From Sphingomonas mali NBRC 15500 (GTDB taxonomy: Bacteria; Pseudomonadota; Alphaproteobacteria; Sphingomonadales; Sphingomonadaceae), in assembly GCF_001598415.1 (NCBI RefSeq), contig NZ_BCYX01000002.1, positions 186,001 to 250,000 of the forward strand: DNA of 64,000 nucleotides. Reading direction: 5' to 3'. A program made the translations under genes and the position numbers. The stretch's first letter is position 1. Each line of letters starts with the position of its first letter. Positions 36,573 to 45,174 of this stretch are shown piece by piece. The notes beneath the pieces were generated by a model that saw nothing but the letters and a program-made list of their open reading frames with translations, searched no databases and had not been told where the DNA came from.

Positions 36573-37346
36573 TTGATGCTCGATGTTTCGCTGGTCTCGA
36601 TCGAGGCGATCCTGCCCTTCATCGCGATCGGGTTCGCCGCGCAATTGGTCGACGGCGCACTGGGCATGGCGTTCGGCCTGATCAACTCGACATTGTTGAT
36701 CAGCGTGATGGGCCTGCCGCCACGCGTTGCCTCGGCGAGCGTCCATGCGGTCGAGACCTTCACCACCGCGGCGTCGGGCATCAGCCATGTCCTCCACCGC
36801 AACGTGAACTGGCGGCTGTTCGCGCGGCTGGTCATCCCCGGCATGATCGGCGGCATACTCGGCGCCTATGTGCTGTCGTCGGTCGACGCCTCGGTCGCGC
36901 GGCCGTTCGTGATGACCTATCTGAGCGCGATCGGTCTCTATTTGCTCTTTCGCGCCTGGCGCGGCCGGGTCGAACCGCGGACGCCCAAGGTGATCGAGCC
37001 GCTCGGGCTGGTCGGCGGCTTTCTCGACGCGGCAGGCGGCGGCGGCTGGGGCCCGGTAGTGACGAGCAACCTGCTGGTGCAGGGCGCCTCGCCCCGCGAG
37101 ACGATCGGCACCGTCAACACCGCCGAATTCTTCCTGACCACGACCATCTCGGCGACGTTCATCTTCACGTTGGGCTTCGCCGCTTTTACCTTGCAGACGC
37201 TCGGCATTCTGATCGGCGGACTGCTCGCGGCGCCCCTTGGCGGGTGGCTCGCCAAGAAGGTACCGGCGCGCCCGCTGATGGCGATGGTCGGCGTGTTGCT
37301 GACGCTGACCAGCGCGTTCTCGATCTATCAGGCGTTGATGCGGTAG
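36573..37346 (+). CDS. TauE/SafE family sulfite or anion exporter
   Basis: A 257-residue inner-membrane protein with about eight hydrophobic segments and the two-fold repeat of the TauE/SafE family: AIGFAAQLVDGALGMAFG in the first half and LVGGFLDAAGGGGWGPVVTSNLLVQG in the second. Members export sulfite, sulfoacetate or related anions. The ORF starts at a TTG nine bases after GGGGAG; the ATG 3 bases later is possible. It is divergent from the serine acetyltransferase with about 160 bases between, which hints at sulfur metabolism, but this is only position. Confidence 0.85.
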   Translation: MMLDVSLVSIEAILPFIAIGFAAQLVDGALGMAFGLINSTLLISVMGLPPRVASASVHAVETFTTAASGISHVLHRNVNWRLFARLVIPGMIGGILGAYVLSSVDASVARPFVMTYLSAIGLYLLFRAWRGRVEPRTPKVIEPLGLVGGFLDAAGGGGWGPVVTSNLLVQGASPRETIGTVNTAEFFLTTTISATFIFTLGFAAFTLQTLGILIGGLLAAPLGGWLAKKVPARPLMAMVGVLLTLTSAFSIYQALMR

Positions 37347-37386
37347 GTTGGGACATATTCCTGGCGTCATGCCGGCCGAATCCTCC

Positions 37387-37463
37387 CGTCACCCCAGCGA
37401 AAGCTGGGGTCTCTGGCGGTGACGCGATGCCGCTTGATATCCCAGCTTTCGCTGGGATGACGA
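37387..37463. repeat. Intergenic hairpin repeat, copy E
   Basis: A 77-base inverted repeat between the convergent exporter and MarR genes: CGTCACCCCAGCGAAAGCTGGGG on the left and CCCAGCTTTCGCTGGGATGACG on the right. Each arm is itself a hairpin with a GAAA or TTTC loop. The same architecture recurs at 55741-55849. It may act as a bidirectional terminator but lacks a clean T-run. Confidence 0.68.
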
Positions 37464-37513
37464 GTTTCGGAAATGGATCGCTTTAAGAACAACGGCTTAT
37501 TTGGGTTCTCAAC

Positions 37514-38026
37514 CTAAACGTCGAACATCTGCGGTGCGCTGTCGATGACGCGGCGCGTGACCTTTTCCAGCGCGGCATTGAGCGCCACCCGCTCCGCATC
37601 GTTCAGATCGGTGAGCCATTGCTCGTAGAATTTGCCCCGCGCTCCGCGGATGGCCGCGTGGACCGACTTGCCCGCCTCGGTCAGCGAAACGAGGCTGCTC
37701 CTGCGGTTGCGCGGGTTGGCCTCGCGCTGAACGAAGCCGCGCGTCTCGAGCGATGCAAGGGCCCTGCTCACTTCCGCCCGGTCCGAATAGGCGACGCTCG
37801 CCACTTCCGCAGCGCTGCACTTTCCGATCATTTCGACATGCGTCAGCACCCGCCATTCAGCGAGGGAAAGCTGTGCCGTATCCCGGACGTGCTGCGCCGT
37901 AACCCGGTCGATCATCTTGCTGAGCAAAAGGATACGATAGGGAATGTGCGAGGGGCCGAATTCGAATGACGGCCGGCTGGACCTGGCCTCGGTCGGTGGG
38001 TCGGCGCGGATGGTCTTCTGCTGCAT
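37514..38026 (-). CDS. MarR family regulator of the DUF3237-CocE cluster
   Basis: A 170-residue MarR protein from the ATG at 38026. The winged helix contains LSLAEWRVLTHVEMIGKCSAAEVASVAYSDRAEVSRALASLETRGFV with wing NPRNRRSSLVSLT. A 25-residue extension precedes the dimerisation helix. It is divergent from the DUF3237-hydrolase operon, and the shared region carries GTTGA-N4-TCAAC, a plausible operator, repeated before the TonB receptor. It likely represses the cluster until a pathway ligand binds. Confidence 0.87.
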   Translation of the reverse strand: MQQKTIRADPPTEARSSRPSFEFGPSHIPYRILLLSKMIDRVTAQHVRDTAQLSLAEWRVLTHVEMIGKCSAAEVASVAYSDRAEVSRALASLETRGFVQREANPRNRRSSLVSLTEAGKSVHAAIRGARGKFYEQWLTDLNDAERVALNAALEKVTRRVIDSAPQMFDV

Positions 38027-38088
38027 CGCGATTTTGTAGCCGCCAGAATCGATATTGTCTTCTCGGCGTGAGGACCTCGCGCAGTATC

Positions 38089-38102
38089 GTTGACAAATCA
38101 AC
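38089..38102. promoter_or_regulatory. Inverted repeat GTTGA-N4-TCAAC at MarR-DUF3237 promoter
   Basis: A perfect 5-bp inverted repeat (GTTGA CAAA TCAAC) lying over a TTGACA hexamer at 38090-38095 that could be the -35 of the DUF3237 operon, with TTTACC after a 17-base spacer as a weak -10. A repressor bound here would block that promoter. The same motif with a different spacer occurs at 41611-41624. Confidence 0.55.
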
Positions 38103-38126
38103 AAATACCGCCTTTACCCACTATCC

Positions 38127-38609
38127 ATGAACGGACACCATCCTTTCGCGCCGGGGCTCGACTACGCCTTCACCATCTCGATCACGCTGTCGAAGCCCTA
38201 TTGGATCAAACCGGGCGCGCGCGGCGACACGCGCGCGGCAATCTATGCGGCGCAGGGGACGGTTGAGGGCCCGCGCCTCAATGGCCGCGTGGTTCCCATG
38301 TCAGGCGGCGATTTCCCGTTATCGAGGCCGAACGGGGTGATCGATTTCGACGCCCGTTACCTGCTCGAGGCGGACGATGGCGCGATCATCTACCTCGAAA
38401 ATCGAGGGTTTCGCTGGGCGCGAAGCCCCGAGATCGCCGAGAAGATGCGCCGCAACGAACCGGTGTCGTTCGACGATTATTATATGCGTGTCACGCCGCG
38501 CTTCGATGCCCCGGCCGGTCCGCATGAATGGATGTCGCAGCATGTGTTCGTCGGCGTGGCGGAAAAGGTGCCGAACGCCAATCGGATCCATTATTTCGTC
38601 GTCTTATAG
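38127..38609 (+). CDS. DUF3237 domain-containing protein (first copy)
   Basis: A 160-residue protein of the DUF3237 family, probably a small beta-barrel with no known activity. Landmarks are GPRLNGRVVPMSGGDF, DARYLLEADDGAIIYLENRGFRW and the C-terminal PAGPHEWMSQHVFVGVAEK. It shares these with the second copy at 40283 but is otherwise diverged and has an extra insertion (IAEKMRRNEPVSFDDYYM). First gene of the operon; the hydrolase starts 10 bases after its stop. Confidence 0.86.
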   Translation: MNGHHPFAPGLDYAFTISITLSKPYWIKPGARGDTRAAIYAAQGTVEGPRLNGRVVPMSGGDFPLSRPNGVIDFDARYLLEADDGAIIYLENRGFRWARSPEIAEKMRRNEPVSFDDYYMRVTPRFDAPAGPHEWMSQHVFVGVAEKVPNANRIHYFVVL

Positions 38610-38618
38610 GGAGGCAAT

Positions 38619-40286
38619 GTGCGTTTTCGGCCGCTCATGCGCGCGGGGAGCGACCCCTTCGGTCACCCCACCAAGCCGCCGCTGCCGCCGGCCGATTTCT
38701 CCTGCCGCACCGAACACGGACTGACGATCGAGCGCAATTGCCGCATCCCCTTGCGCGACGGGGTGGAAATCTTCGCCGATCTCTATCGCCCCGAGGGCGC
38801 GACGGCGAACGTGCCGCTGCTCTTGGCCTGGGGTCCTTACGGCAAGCATGCGCTGACCAACCGCGTCTTCTGGCCGCGCTCCGGCGTTGACCCGGAATGG
38901 CTGTCGGAGCTGACCCCGTTCGAGGGGCCCGACCCGGTCTGGTGGGGTCGGCACGGTTACGGGGTGGCGGTGGTCGACCCGCGCGGCGCCTGGCTGTCTG
39001 GCGGCGACTTCCACCACAATGGCATCCAGGAGGCGGAGGATTGCGCCGACGCGATCGAGTGGCTCGGCCGATTGCCCTGGTCGAACGGGCGGGTCGGGAT
39101 GACCGGCGTGTCCTACCTTGCCAACATCCAATATCTGGTCGCGCCGCTACGTCCCGGACCGCTCGCCGCGCTCAATCCGTGGGAAGGCTTTTCGGACTGG
39201 TATCGCGAGTTCGCCTATCATGGCGGCATATTGGAAACGAGCTTCCTGCCGCGCGCCTGCGACAATATCCAATGGTCGCGCAATCGCACCGAGGACAGCT
39301 GGGCCAACATCGTCGCCCACCCGCTGATCGACGATTATTGGCATTCGAAGGACCTCGATCTGGAGGCGATAGGCCAGCCCGCTTATGTCGTCGCGAGCTG
39401 GTCAGATCAGGGGCTGCACTTGCGCGGCACGATCGAGGCGTGGCGCCGGATGGGATCGGCCGAGAAATGGCTCGACATCCACGGCCAGAAGAAATGGGCG
39501 CATTATTACCGGCCCGAAAGCCGCGCGCGCCAGCTCGCCTTTTTCGACCATTATATGCGCGACCGGCCCACTGCCCTCGCCGCCTGGCCGCGGGTACGGA
39601 TCGAGGTGCGCGAACGGCATGGCGTGGCCGAGGAGCGCGCGGAGAATGAATGGCCGCTCGCGCGTGCCGACTATCGCCGCCTCGCGCTCGACGCCGCGAG
39701 CGGCACGATGGGCGGCGACCCGCCCAGCGAAAGCGAGGTCCGTTATCCGGCGTCCGACGGGCGCATCTGCTTCGACCATCTTTTCGCCGAAGCGGCCGAG
39801 ATCACCGGCCATGCCAGCGTGAAGCTCTGGGTCGAAGCGGACGGAAGCGACGACATGGACCTGTTCGTCGCTCTGCAGAAGATCGACACAGCGGGCGAGC
39901 CCGTTGGCTTCACCTTCTATGCCTTCTACGAAAGCGGACCGGTAGCGCTTGGCTGGCTGCGCGCCAGCCACCGGGCGCTCGACCCCGAGCGTTCGCGCCC
40001 GGAACGGCCGATCCATCGACACACCAGCGAAGATCGGCTCATGCCCGGCCAATGCGTGCCGGTGGAGATCGAGATCTGGCCCTTCTCGGCTCGCTTCGCG
40101 GCGGGCGAGACCTTGCGGCTGATCGTCGCGGGATCGGACATCTATCGCAGGGAAGACGGCGCGATGCTGCCTTTCCCGCTGCATCAGCAGACACGGAATG
40201 CCGGCACGCACATCATCCGCACCGGCGGCGCCTTCGATTCCGCCATCCTGCTTCCCGTCATCCCATCAAAGGACTTGTCGCAATGA
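38619..40286 (+). CDS. CocE/NonD family hydrolase
   Basis: A 555-residue serine hydrolase of the Xaa-Pro dipeptidyl-peptidase/cocaine-esterase superfamily. The nucleophile motif is GMTGVSYLANIQ (G-x-S-Y), about residue 164; the Asp is probably in YVVASWSDQG and the His in DIHGQKKWAHYY. The C-terminal beta-sandwich begins near LRLIVAG-containing residues 490-525. Members split esters or amides. It starts at a GTG behind GGGAGG. Flanked by two DUF3237 genes and coupled to the second by ATGA, it is likely the first hydrolytic step of the cluster. Confidence 0.89.
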   Translation: MRFRPLMRAGSDPFGHPTKPPLPPADFSCRTEHGLTIERNCRIPLRDGVEIFADLYRPEGATANVPLLLAWGPYGKHALTNRVFWPRSGVDPEWLSELTPFEGPDPVWWGRHGYGVAVVDPRGAWLSGGDFHHNGIQEAEDCADAIEWLGRLPWSNGRVGMTGVSYLANIQYLVAPLRPGPLAALNPWEGFSDWYREFAYHGGILETSFLPRACDNIQWSRNRTEDSWANIVAHPLIDDYWHSKDLDLEAIGQPAYVVASWSDQGLHLRGTIEAWRRMGSAEKWLDIHGQKKWAHYYRPESRARQLAFFDHYMRDRPTALAAWPRVRIEVRERHGVAEERAENEWPLARADYRRLALDAASGTMGGDPPSESEVRYPASDGRICFDHLFAEAAEITGHASVKLWVEADGSDDMDLFVALQKIDTAGEPVGFTFYAFYESGPVALGWLRASHRALDPERSRPERPIHRHTSEDRLMPGQCVPVEIEIWPFSARFAAGETLRLIVAGSDIYRREDGAMLPFPLHQQTRNAGTHIIRTGGAFDSAILLPVIPSKDLSQ

Positions 40287-40732
40287 CCGCCGCGGACTGC
40301 ACGCTGGAGCACGTTTTCGATATCGAAGTCTTGTTCGGCGCCGACCGGCACATCTTCGGTCCGCTCCCCGGCGGCGGCAGCCAGGGCTATACGCCCGCGA
40401 TCGGCGGCACGATCAGCGGGCCGCGTCTTTCGGGCCGCGTGGTTCCGCATAGCGGCGCCGATTACGCCCTGGTTCGCGACGACGGCACGATCGAGCTCAG
40501 CGCGCATTACATGCTGGAGGCGGACGACGGCACGAGCATCTATATCCAGAATCGCGGTTACCTGGTGCGCGCTGCAGCCGGCAACACCCAGCCATCCTAT
40601 TTCCGCCTGACTCCCTATTTCCGGGTGCCGGAAGGGCCGCACGATTGGCTGTCGCGCACCGTGATTGTGGGCGGCGGCGAACGGCGGACAGATCCCGATC
40701 GCTCGCTGTTCCGCTATTACGCACTGGTGTGA
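40283..40732 (+). CDS. DUF3237 domain-containing protein (second copy)
   Basis: A 149-residue DUF3237 protein, start overlapping the hydrolase stop (ATGA at 40283); the open frame upstream is a shadow. It repeats the landmarks of the first copy: GPRLSGRVVPHSGADY, AHYMLEADDGTSIYIQNRGY, VPEGPHDWLSRTVIVGGGE. A paralogous pair on either side of one hydrolase suggests either a heteromer or successive steps on one substrate. Function unknown. Confidence 0.86.
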   Translation: MTAADCTLEHVFDIEVLFGADRHIFGPLPGGGSQGYTPAIGGTISGPRLSGRVVPHSGADYALVRDDGTIELSAHYMLEADDGTSIYIQNRGYLVRAAAGNTQPSYFRLTPYFRVPEGPHDWLSRTVIVGGGERRTDPDRSLFRYYALV

Positions 40733-40774
40733 CGAGATGAGGCGGCGCGATCGGTTCTGGGCTATCTTCCGCCG

Positions 40775-41554
40775 ATGAGCTCGACTGGACCCAGGGCACC
40801 GCGCGGCGCGGCCGACAGGCTTGCCTATCTCCTCAAGCTCATCGCCGCGGGACCACCCCAGTTTACGCTCGGCGAGCTAGCGGCGGGCGCCGGTCTGCCG
40901 ACCAGCTCGGTGCATCGCCTGCTTCAGGCGCTGGTGCGATCGGGACTGGTCGAGCGCGGTCATGGCCAGACATACCGCCCCGGGCGTGAACTACATCGTC
41001 TTGCCTCGCAGCTCGTGGCACGGTTCGACCTCGTCCGCTGCGCGACGCCGCTGCTGGAGGAGCTGGTGACCCAATGGCACGAGACGGCGGTCTTGTGCAC
41101 TTACAGCCCGTCGATGCGGGCCGCGATCATCGCGGATGTGGTGATGACCCCTCACCCGCTTCGCTTCGCGGTCGAGCGCGGCGGTGAGGTCCAGTTGCCA
41201 TGGGGATCGCTTGGCCGTGCCATTCTCGCCTTCCTGCCGCAGGGCGATACGGAAGCGATCATGCGCGAGGCCAAAGTCGGGCCGTTAAGCGGCCGCCCAC
41301 GGTCGTCGCGCCCGGAGATGGAGGCGGAGCTGCAGCAGATCCGCGAGCGGGGTTTCGCCCGCTACTTCGATCCACGCTACGATATCGCCGGTATCGCGGC
41401 GCCCGTGTTCGGCGCCTTTGGCGAGATTTTGGGGTGTCTCGGCGTGACCATGCCGTCGAAGCGATACCAGCTCCATCTCGAAGACGATCTTGCCACGGCG
41501 GTGCGCGCATCCGCCGAGACGCTGAGCGGAATGGCCGCGATCTCGCACAGCTGA
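40775..41554 (+). CDS. IclR family transcriptional regulator
   Basis: A 259-residue regulator: N-terminal winged helix (FTLGELAAGAGLPTSSVHRLLQALVRSGLV, about residues 28-57) and C-terminal effector-binding domain (LPWGSLGRAILAFLPQ, ARYFDPRYDIAGIAAPVFGAFGEILGCLGVTMP). IclR proteins commonly control aromatic and organic-acid catabolism. It lies 42 bases after the second DUF3237 gene in the same direction, and its probable operator is directly downstream, before the TonB receptor. Confidence 0.9.
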   Translation: MSSTGPRAPRGAADRLAYLLKLIAAGPPQFTLGELAAGAGLPTSSVHRLLQALVRSGLVERGHGQTYRPGRELHRLASQLVARFDLVRCATPLLEELVTQWHETAVLCTYSPSMRAAIIADVVMTPHPLRFAVERGGEVQLPWGSLGRAILAFLPQGDTEAIMREAKVGPLSGRPRSSRPEMEAELQQIRERGFARYFDPRYDIAGIAAPVFGAFGEILGCLGVTMPSKRYQLHLEDDLATAVRASAETLSGMAAISHS

Positions 41555-41569
41555 TCACCCACTTTCCGT

Positions 41570-41593
41570 ATTCCGGAATTGAACTTCCGGAAT
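41570..41593. promoter_or_regulatory. IclR-type operator upstream of the TonB receptor
   Basis: ATTCCGGAA-N6-TTCCGGAAT is a perfect inverted repeat with 9-bp arms, 24 bases in all, starting 16 bases after the IclR stop and about 95 bases before the receptor ATG. It lies just upstream of a TTGACA hexamer, the position of an activator site. Size fits an IclR dimer or tetramer. It can also be read as a 10-base direct repeat TTCCGGAATT with 14-base period. Confidence 0.65.
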
Positions 41594-41604
41594 TTGGAAT
41601 TGCC

Positions 41605-41624
41605 TTGACAGTTGATTGTTCAAC
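41605..41624 (+). promoter_or_regulatory. -35 hexamer with MarR-type inverted repeat, TonB receptor promoter
   Basis: A perfect TTGACA (41605-41610) is followed at once by GTTGA-TTGT-TCAAC (41611-41624), the same inverted repeat seen before the DUF3237 operon at 38089. No good -10 hexamer is evident at 16-18 bases. A repressor here would sit between -35 and -10. Together with the upstream 9-bp arms, this promoter appears to be read by two regulators. Confidence 0.5.
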
Positions 41625-41686
41625 ATGTCCATCTCCGCTCCGGCGATGCCGCAAAGGCACGCGACGAACCCTAGGGGGGATGCACT

Positions 41687-44158
41687 ATGGCAATTCGATT
41701 GACTGCGCTCCGTGCGGCTACTTCGATCCTCGCGCTTGCCGGCTCCATGTCCGTCGCCGCGCCCGCGCTGGCCCAAGACATGCAGGACACCAGCGCGCAG
41801 GATCAAAAGGACGAGCAAGCACCGTCCAAGGACGACATTGTCGTGACCGCGCAGTTCCGGTCGCAGAGGCTGCAGGACGCGCCGCTGGCGATCACCGCGG
41901 TGTCGGGAAGCATGCTCGAAGCACGCGGCCAGACCAGCATTGCCGATATCGGCAACCAAGCTCCCAACGTCACGCTGCGCCAGGCGCCCGCGACCTATGG
42001 CCCCGCGGTCGTCGCCTATATCCGCGGCGTCGGACAGCGCGACACCAGCTTTGCGCTCGAACCCGGCGTCGGCCTCTATATCGATGACGTCTATCTGCCG
42101 ACGCTGCACGGTTCGTTGCTCGACCTGATCGATCTCGATCGGGTCGAGATCCTGCGCGGGCCGCAGGGCACGCTCGCCGGGCAGAATTCGATCGGCGGGG
42201 CGATCAAGCTCTATTCGAAGAAACCGGACGGCAAGGGCGGCGGCTATGTCCAGGCGACCTATGGCGCCTATAACCGGGTCGAATTGCGCGGCGCCGCCAA
42301 CTTCACCATCCTGCCGGATCTCTTCGCACGCATCTCGGGCACGGCTGTCCACAAGGACGGCTATATCACGCGCTACGACTATGCCTGCACGCACCCAGGC
42401 ACGGCGATCCCGTCGACTTTGGTCAATTCGCAATCGTGCAAGCTCGGAACCGAAGGCGGCAAGGACTATGTCGCGGGTCGCCTGGCCCTGCGGTATGAGC
42501 CGAGCAGCAACGTGACGCTCGATGTCGTGGCCGACATCACGCGGGACGACAGCGAGGCGGGGCCGACGACCCTGCTCTATGTCGGGCAGAACGCCAATCC
42601 CGGCGTCGCCAACACCGGATCGGCAACAACGGGGACCTCGGTTCCCGCCTATACGCTCAATGGCGTGCGATACGGCACCTCCACCGGATCGCAGTTCATC
42701 AGCTATTCGCCGTTCGGCAATTATGCGCAGGATACATTCAGCTCCAGCCCGTACGTAAGTTACGAAAATTACATGGAACTCAAGCCGCGCGACGGATCGG
42801 CGCCTTGGTCCGCCCCGATCAAATCGGCGATCAATTCCTGGGGCGTGTCAGGAAATCTGAAAGTCGATCTGTCGCCCGATTTCAGCATCACGTCGATCAC
42901 CGCCTACCGTAAGTTCGATGGCGTCTACTCTTCGGCCGATGGGTCGCCCTTCTCGCCGACGCTGCAGGCGAGCCAGATCTACAATCGCCAGTTCAGCCAG
43001 GAGCTCAGGCTCAACGGCAATATCGGCTCGGCGTTCAACTTCACCGTCGGCGGCTATTATCTGCACAAGCGCAGCCAGAACATCACGCGGGTTACGCTCA
43101 CGACGCTCAACTTCATCGAGAACAACAAGATTCCGGCGACCACCAAAGCCGTGTTCGCCAATGGCGATTGGGAGCCGCTCAAGAACCTCCATCTGGTCGG
43201 CGGCATCCGATATACCGACATGACCAAGAGCTTCATTTACGGGCGCAAGGGGATTCCCGGATCCTCGACGGGAGGGGCGACGCCGCCATCGATCGCCTCG
43301 CTCGACGGCCTGGTCGGGACATTCAAAGGCAATCGCGTCGATTGGCGCGCCGTCCTCCAATATCGCTGGTCGGACGAGATCATGACCTACGCCCAGGTCT
43401 CGACCGGCTTCAAGAGTGGCGGCGTCAATCCGCGGCCCTTCTTCCCGGCTCAGGCGCTGGCGTTCGGACCCGAGACGCTGACCGCGTATGAGGCGGGGTT
43501 CAAGAGCGATCTTTTCGACCGTCACATGCGGCTGAACGTCAGCGCGTTTCTCAACAAGTACAATGACATCCTTGTTACCGTGGCGAGTTGCCCGCTACCG
43601 GGCGTACCCGCGGCGCCTTGCGCGCTTCCGCTCAACGCCGGCAAGGCGGATGTGAAGGGCGCGGAAGCCGAATTGAGTTTGCACCCGGTCGATGGCTTCA
43701 CCATCGACGCCTCGCTTGCCTACCTCTACTTCAAATACACCTCGATCTCGGCGGCCGCCGCGAGCTCCGGCATCGGCGTGGAAGACAAGGGCCAATATAT
43801 CTCGCCCTGGCAGTGGAGCCTGGGTGCGCAATATGATTTCGAGTTCGCCAGCGGCGCAAAACTGACGCCGCGGATCGATATCGATCACCAGGACTCGTTC
43901 AATCGTAACGCGAACAATGTCGACGCCGTGACTGGCGGCAAGGACATCTTCGGCGAGGTGAAAGGACGGACGCTCGTCAATGCGAGACTCACCTTCCGGA
44001 CGCCAAAGGACGATTGGTCGCTGGCGATCGAGGGCCGCAACCTTACCAACAAACTCTATTATACCGACATTTTCGACAATCGCGGGTCCACCAATTCGAT
44101 CCAGGGCTCACCGGGCGAACCCCGGACCTGGGCTGTCACCCTCAAGCGGAAATTCTGA
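41687..44158 (+). CDS. TonB-dependent outer membrane receptor
   Basis: An 823-residue ligand-gated porin. A signal peptide (to APALAQ, about residue 30) is followed by a TonB-box-like DDIVVTAQ, the plug domain (GVGQRDTSFALEPGVGLYIDDVY, RVEILRGPQGTLAGQNSIGGAI) and the 22-strand barrel ending with RTWAVTLKRKF. The GLYIDDVY type is usual in sphingomonad receptors for organic substrates, as opposed to siderophores. GGGGGGA precedes the ATG. First gene of the IclR-side operon with dioxygenase, ThDP enzyme and MFS. Confidence 0.93.
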   Translation: MAIRLTALRAATSILALAGSMSVAAPALAQDMQDTSAQDQKDEQAPSKDDIVVTAQFRSQRLQDAPLAITAVSGSMLEARGQTSIADIGNQAPNVTLRQAPATYGPAVVAYIRGVGQRDTSFALEPGVGLYIDDVYLPTLHGSLLDLIDLDRVEILRGPQGTLAGQNSIGGAIKLYSKKPDGKGGGYVQATYGAYNRVELRGAANFTILPDLFARISGTAVHKDGYITRYDYACTHPGTAIPSTLVNSQSCKLGTEGGKDYVAGRLALRYEPSSNVTLDVVADITRDDSEAGPTTLLYVGQNANPGVANTGSATTGTSVPAYTLNGVRYGTSTGSQFISYSPFGNYAQDTFSSSPYVSYENYMELKPRDGSAPWSAPIKSAINSWGVSGNLKVDLSPDFSITSITAYRKFDGVYSSADGSPFSPTLQASQIYNRQFSQELRLNGNIGSAFNFTVGGYYLHKRSQNITRVTLTTLNFIENNKIPATTKAVFANGDWEPLKNLHLVGGIRYTDMTKSFIYGRKGIPGSSTGGATPPSIASLDGLVGTFKGNRVDWRAVLQYRWSDEIMTYAQVSTGFKSGGVNPRPFFPAQALAFGPETLTAYEAGFKSDLFDRHMRLNVSAFLNKYNDILVTVASCPLPGVPAAPCALPLNAGKADVKGAEAELSLHPVDGFTIDASLAYLYFKYTSISAAAASSGIGVEDKGQYISPWQWSLGAQYDFEFASGAKLTPRIDIDHQDSFNRNANNVDAVTGGKDIFGEVKGRTLVNARLTFRTPKDDWSLAIEGRNLTNKLYYTDIFDNRGSTNSIQGSPGEPRTWAVTLKRKF

Positions 44159-44220
44159 GCGAAGGCGAAAAAGCGCCGCCCCCCGGCTCTCGCCTCAATT
44201 CGAATCCAGTGGAGTTTGTC

Positions 44221-45174
44221 ATGGTCTCTCAACCCAACCCCGTCACAACCGAAAGGGGAAGCGGGCCGATCGTCGCCGGGCTGCCGATGCCCGAATTTCA
44301 TCGGATCGGCGTAAAGCCCATTTCGGGCGCCTGCGGATGCGAGATCAGCGGCGTCGACCTGCGCCGACCGCTCGATGACGAAACACTCGCCGAGGTCATG
44401 AAGGCGTTCGAACATTTTCTGGTGATCCTGTTCCGCGACCAGGATCTGACGCCGGAGCAGCACAAGCATTTTTCCCGCTATTTCGGCGAGATCACCGAAC
44501 TGCCGCAGGCCCCGATCTATGACGGCCATCGCGACATGCAGGAGGTGCGCCGCGAAGCGCACGAGCCCGAGAATGTCGTGCCCTCGTTCGAGCATTTCCA
44601 CACCGACAGCCCATTCCTCCTTCAACCGCCCAAATGCGTCGTCATGCGCGCGCTCGAGGTGCCGCAATGGGGCGGCGATACGGCGTTTTCGAACGCTTAT
44701 CTCGTCTACGAACATATGTCCGACGGGCTGAAGGCGCTGCTCGACGGACTTCAGGTGGTGTATTCGGGCAAGGACATCTGGGCAAAGAATGCCAAGCTCG
44801 CACCCGAAAAGCGGCTGCGCCTGCGCGAGAGCCATGACTTTACCGAGGACGAACTCGAAAATATCCATCCCGCGGTGCGCGTCCATCCCGTGACGGGGCG
44901 CAAGGCGCTGTTCGCGACGACCGCTTACTTCAAGCGCTTCGTCGGATGGAGCGAGGAAGAAAGCCGCGCCTTGCTCGCCTATCTGCAGAGCCTGGCCCAG
45001 CACCTCCATTATCATTGCCGCGTGAAATGGAAGAAGGACACGCTGATCGTGTGGGACAACCGCTTCACGCTCCACCGCGGCGTGCATGATTTCCAATATG
45101 AGCGGCGGCATCTGGTCCGCACCACCGTGATCGGCGAGCGGCCACTGGGTCCATCGGACCTCATGCGATCATGA
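44221..45174 (+). CDS. TauD/TfdA family Fe(II)/2-oxoglutarate dioxygenase
   Basis: A 317-residue dioxygenase that hydroxylates its substrate while converting 2-oxoglutarate to succinate. The iron triad is H127-T-D129 in FEHFHTDSPF and a distal His in WDNRFTLHRGVHDF; the 2-oxoglutarate Arg is in RTTVIGERP. Length and motifs fit the taurine / 2,4-D / alkyl-sulfate group, where hydroxylation leads to loss of sulfite, phenol or sulfate; the substrate here is unknown. The next gene starts in its stop (ATGA). Confidence 0.9.
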   Translation: MVSQPNPVTTERGSGPIVAGLPMPEFHRIGVKPISGACGCEISGVDLRRPLDDETLAEVMKAFEHFLVILFRDQDLTPEQHKHFSRYFGEITELPQAPIYDGHRDMQEVRREAHEPENVVPSFEHFHTDSPFLLQPPKCVVMRALEVPQWGGDTAFSNAYLVYEHMSDGLKALLDGLQVVYSGKDIWAKNAKLAPEKRLRLRESHDFTEDELENIHPAVRVHPVTGRKALFATTAYFKRFVGWSEEESRALLAYLQSLAQHLHYHCRVKWKKDTLIVWDNRFTLHRGVHDFQYERRHLVRTTVIGERPLGPSDLMRS

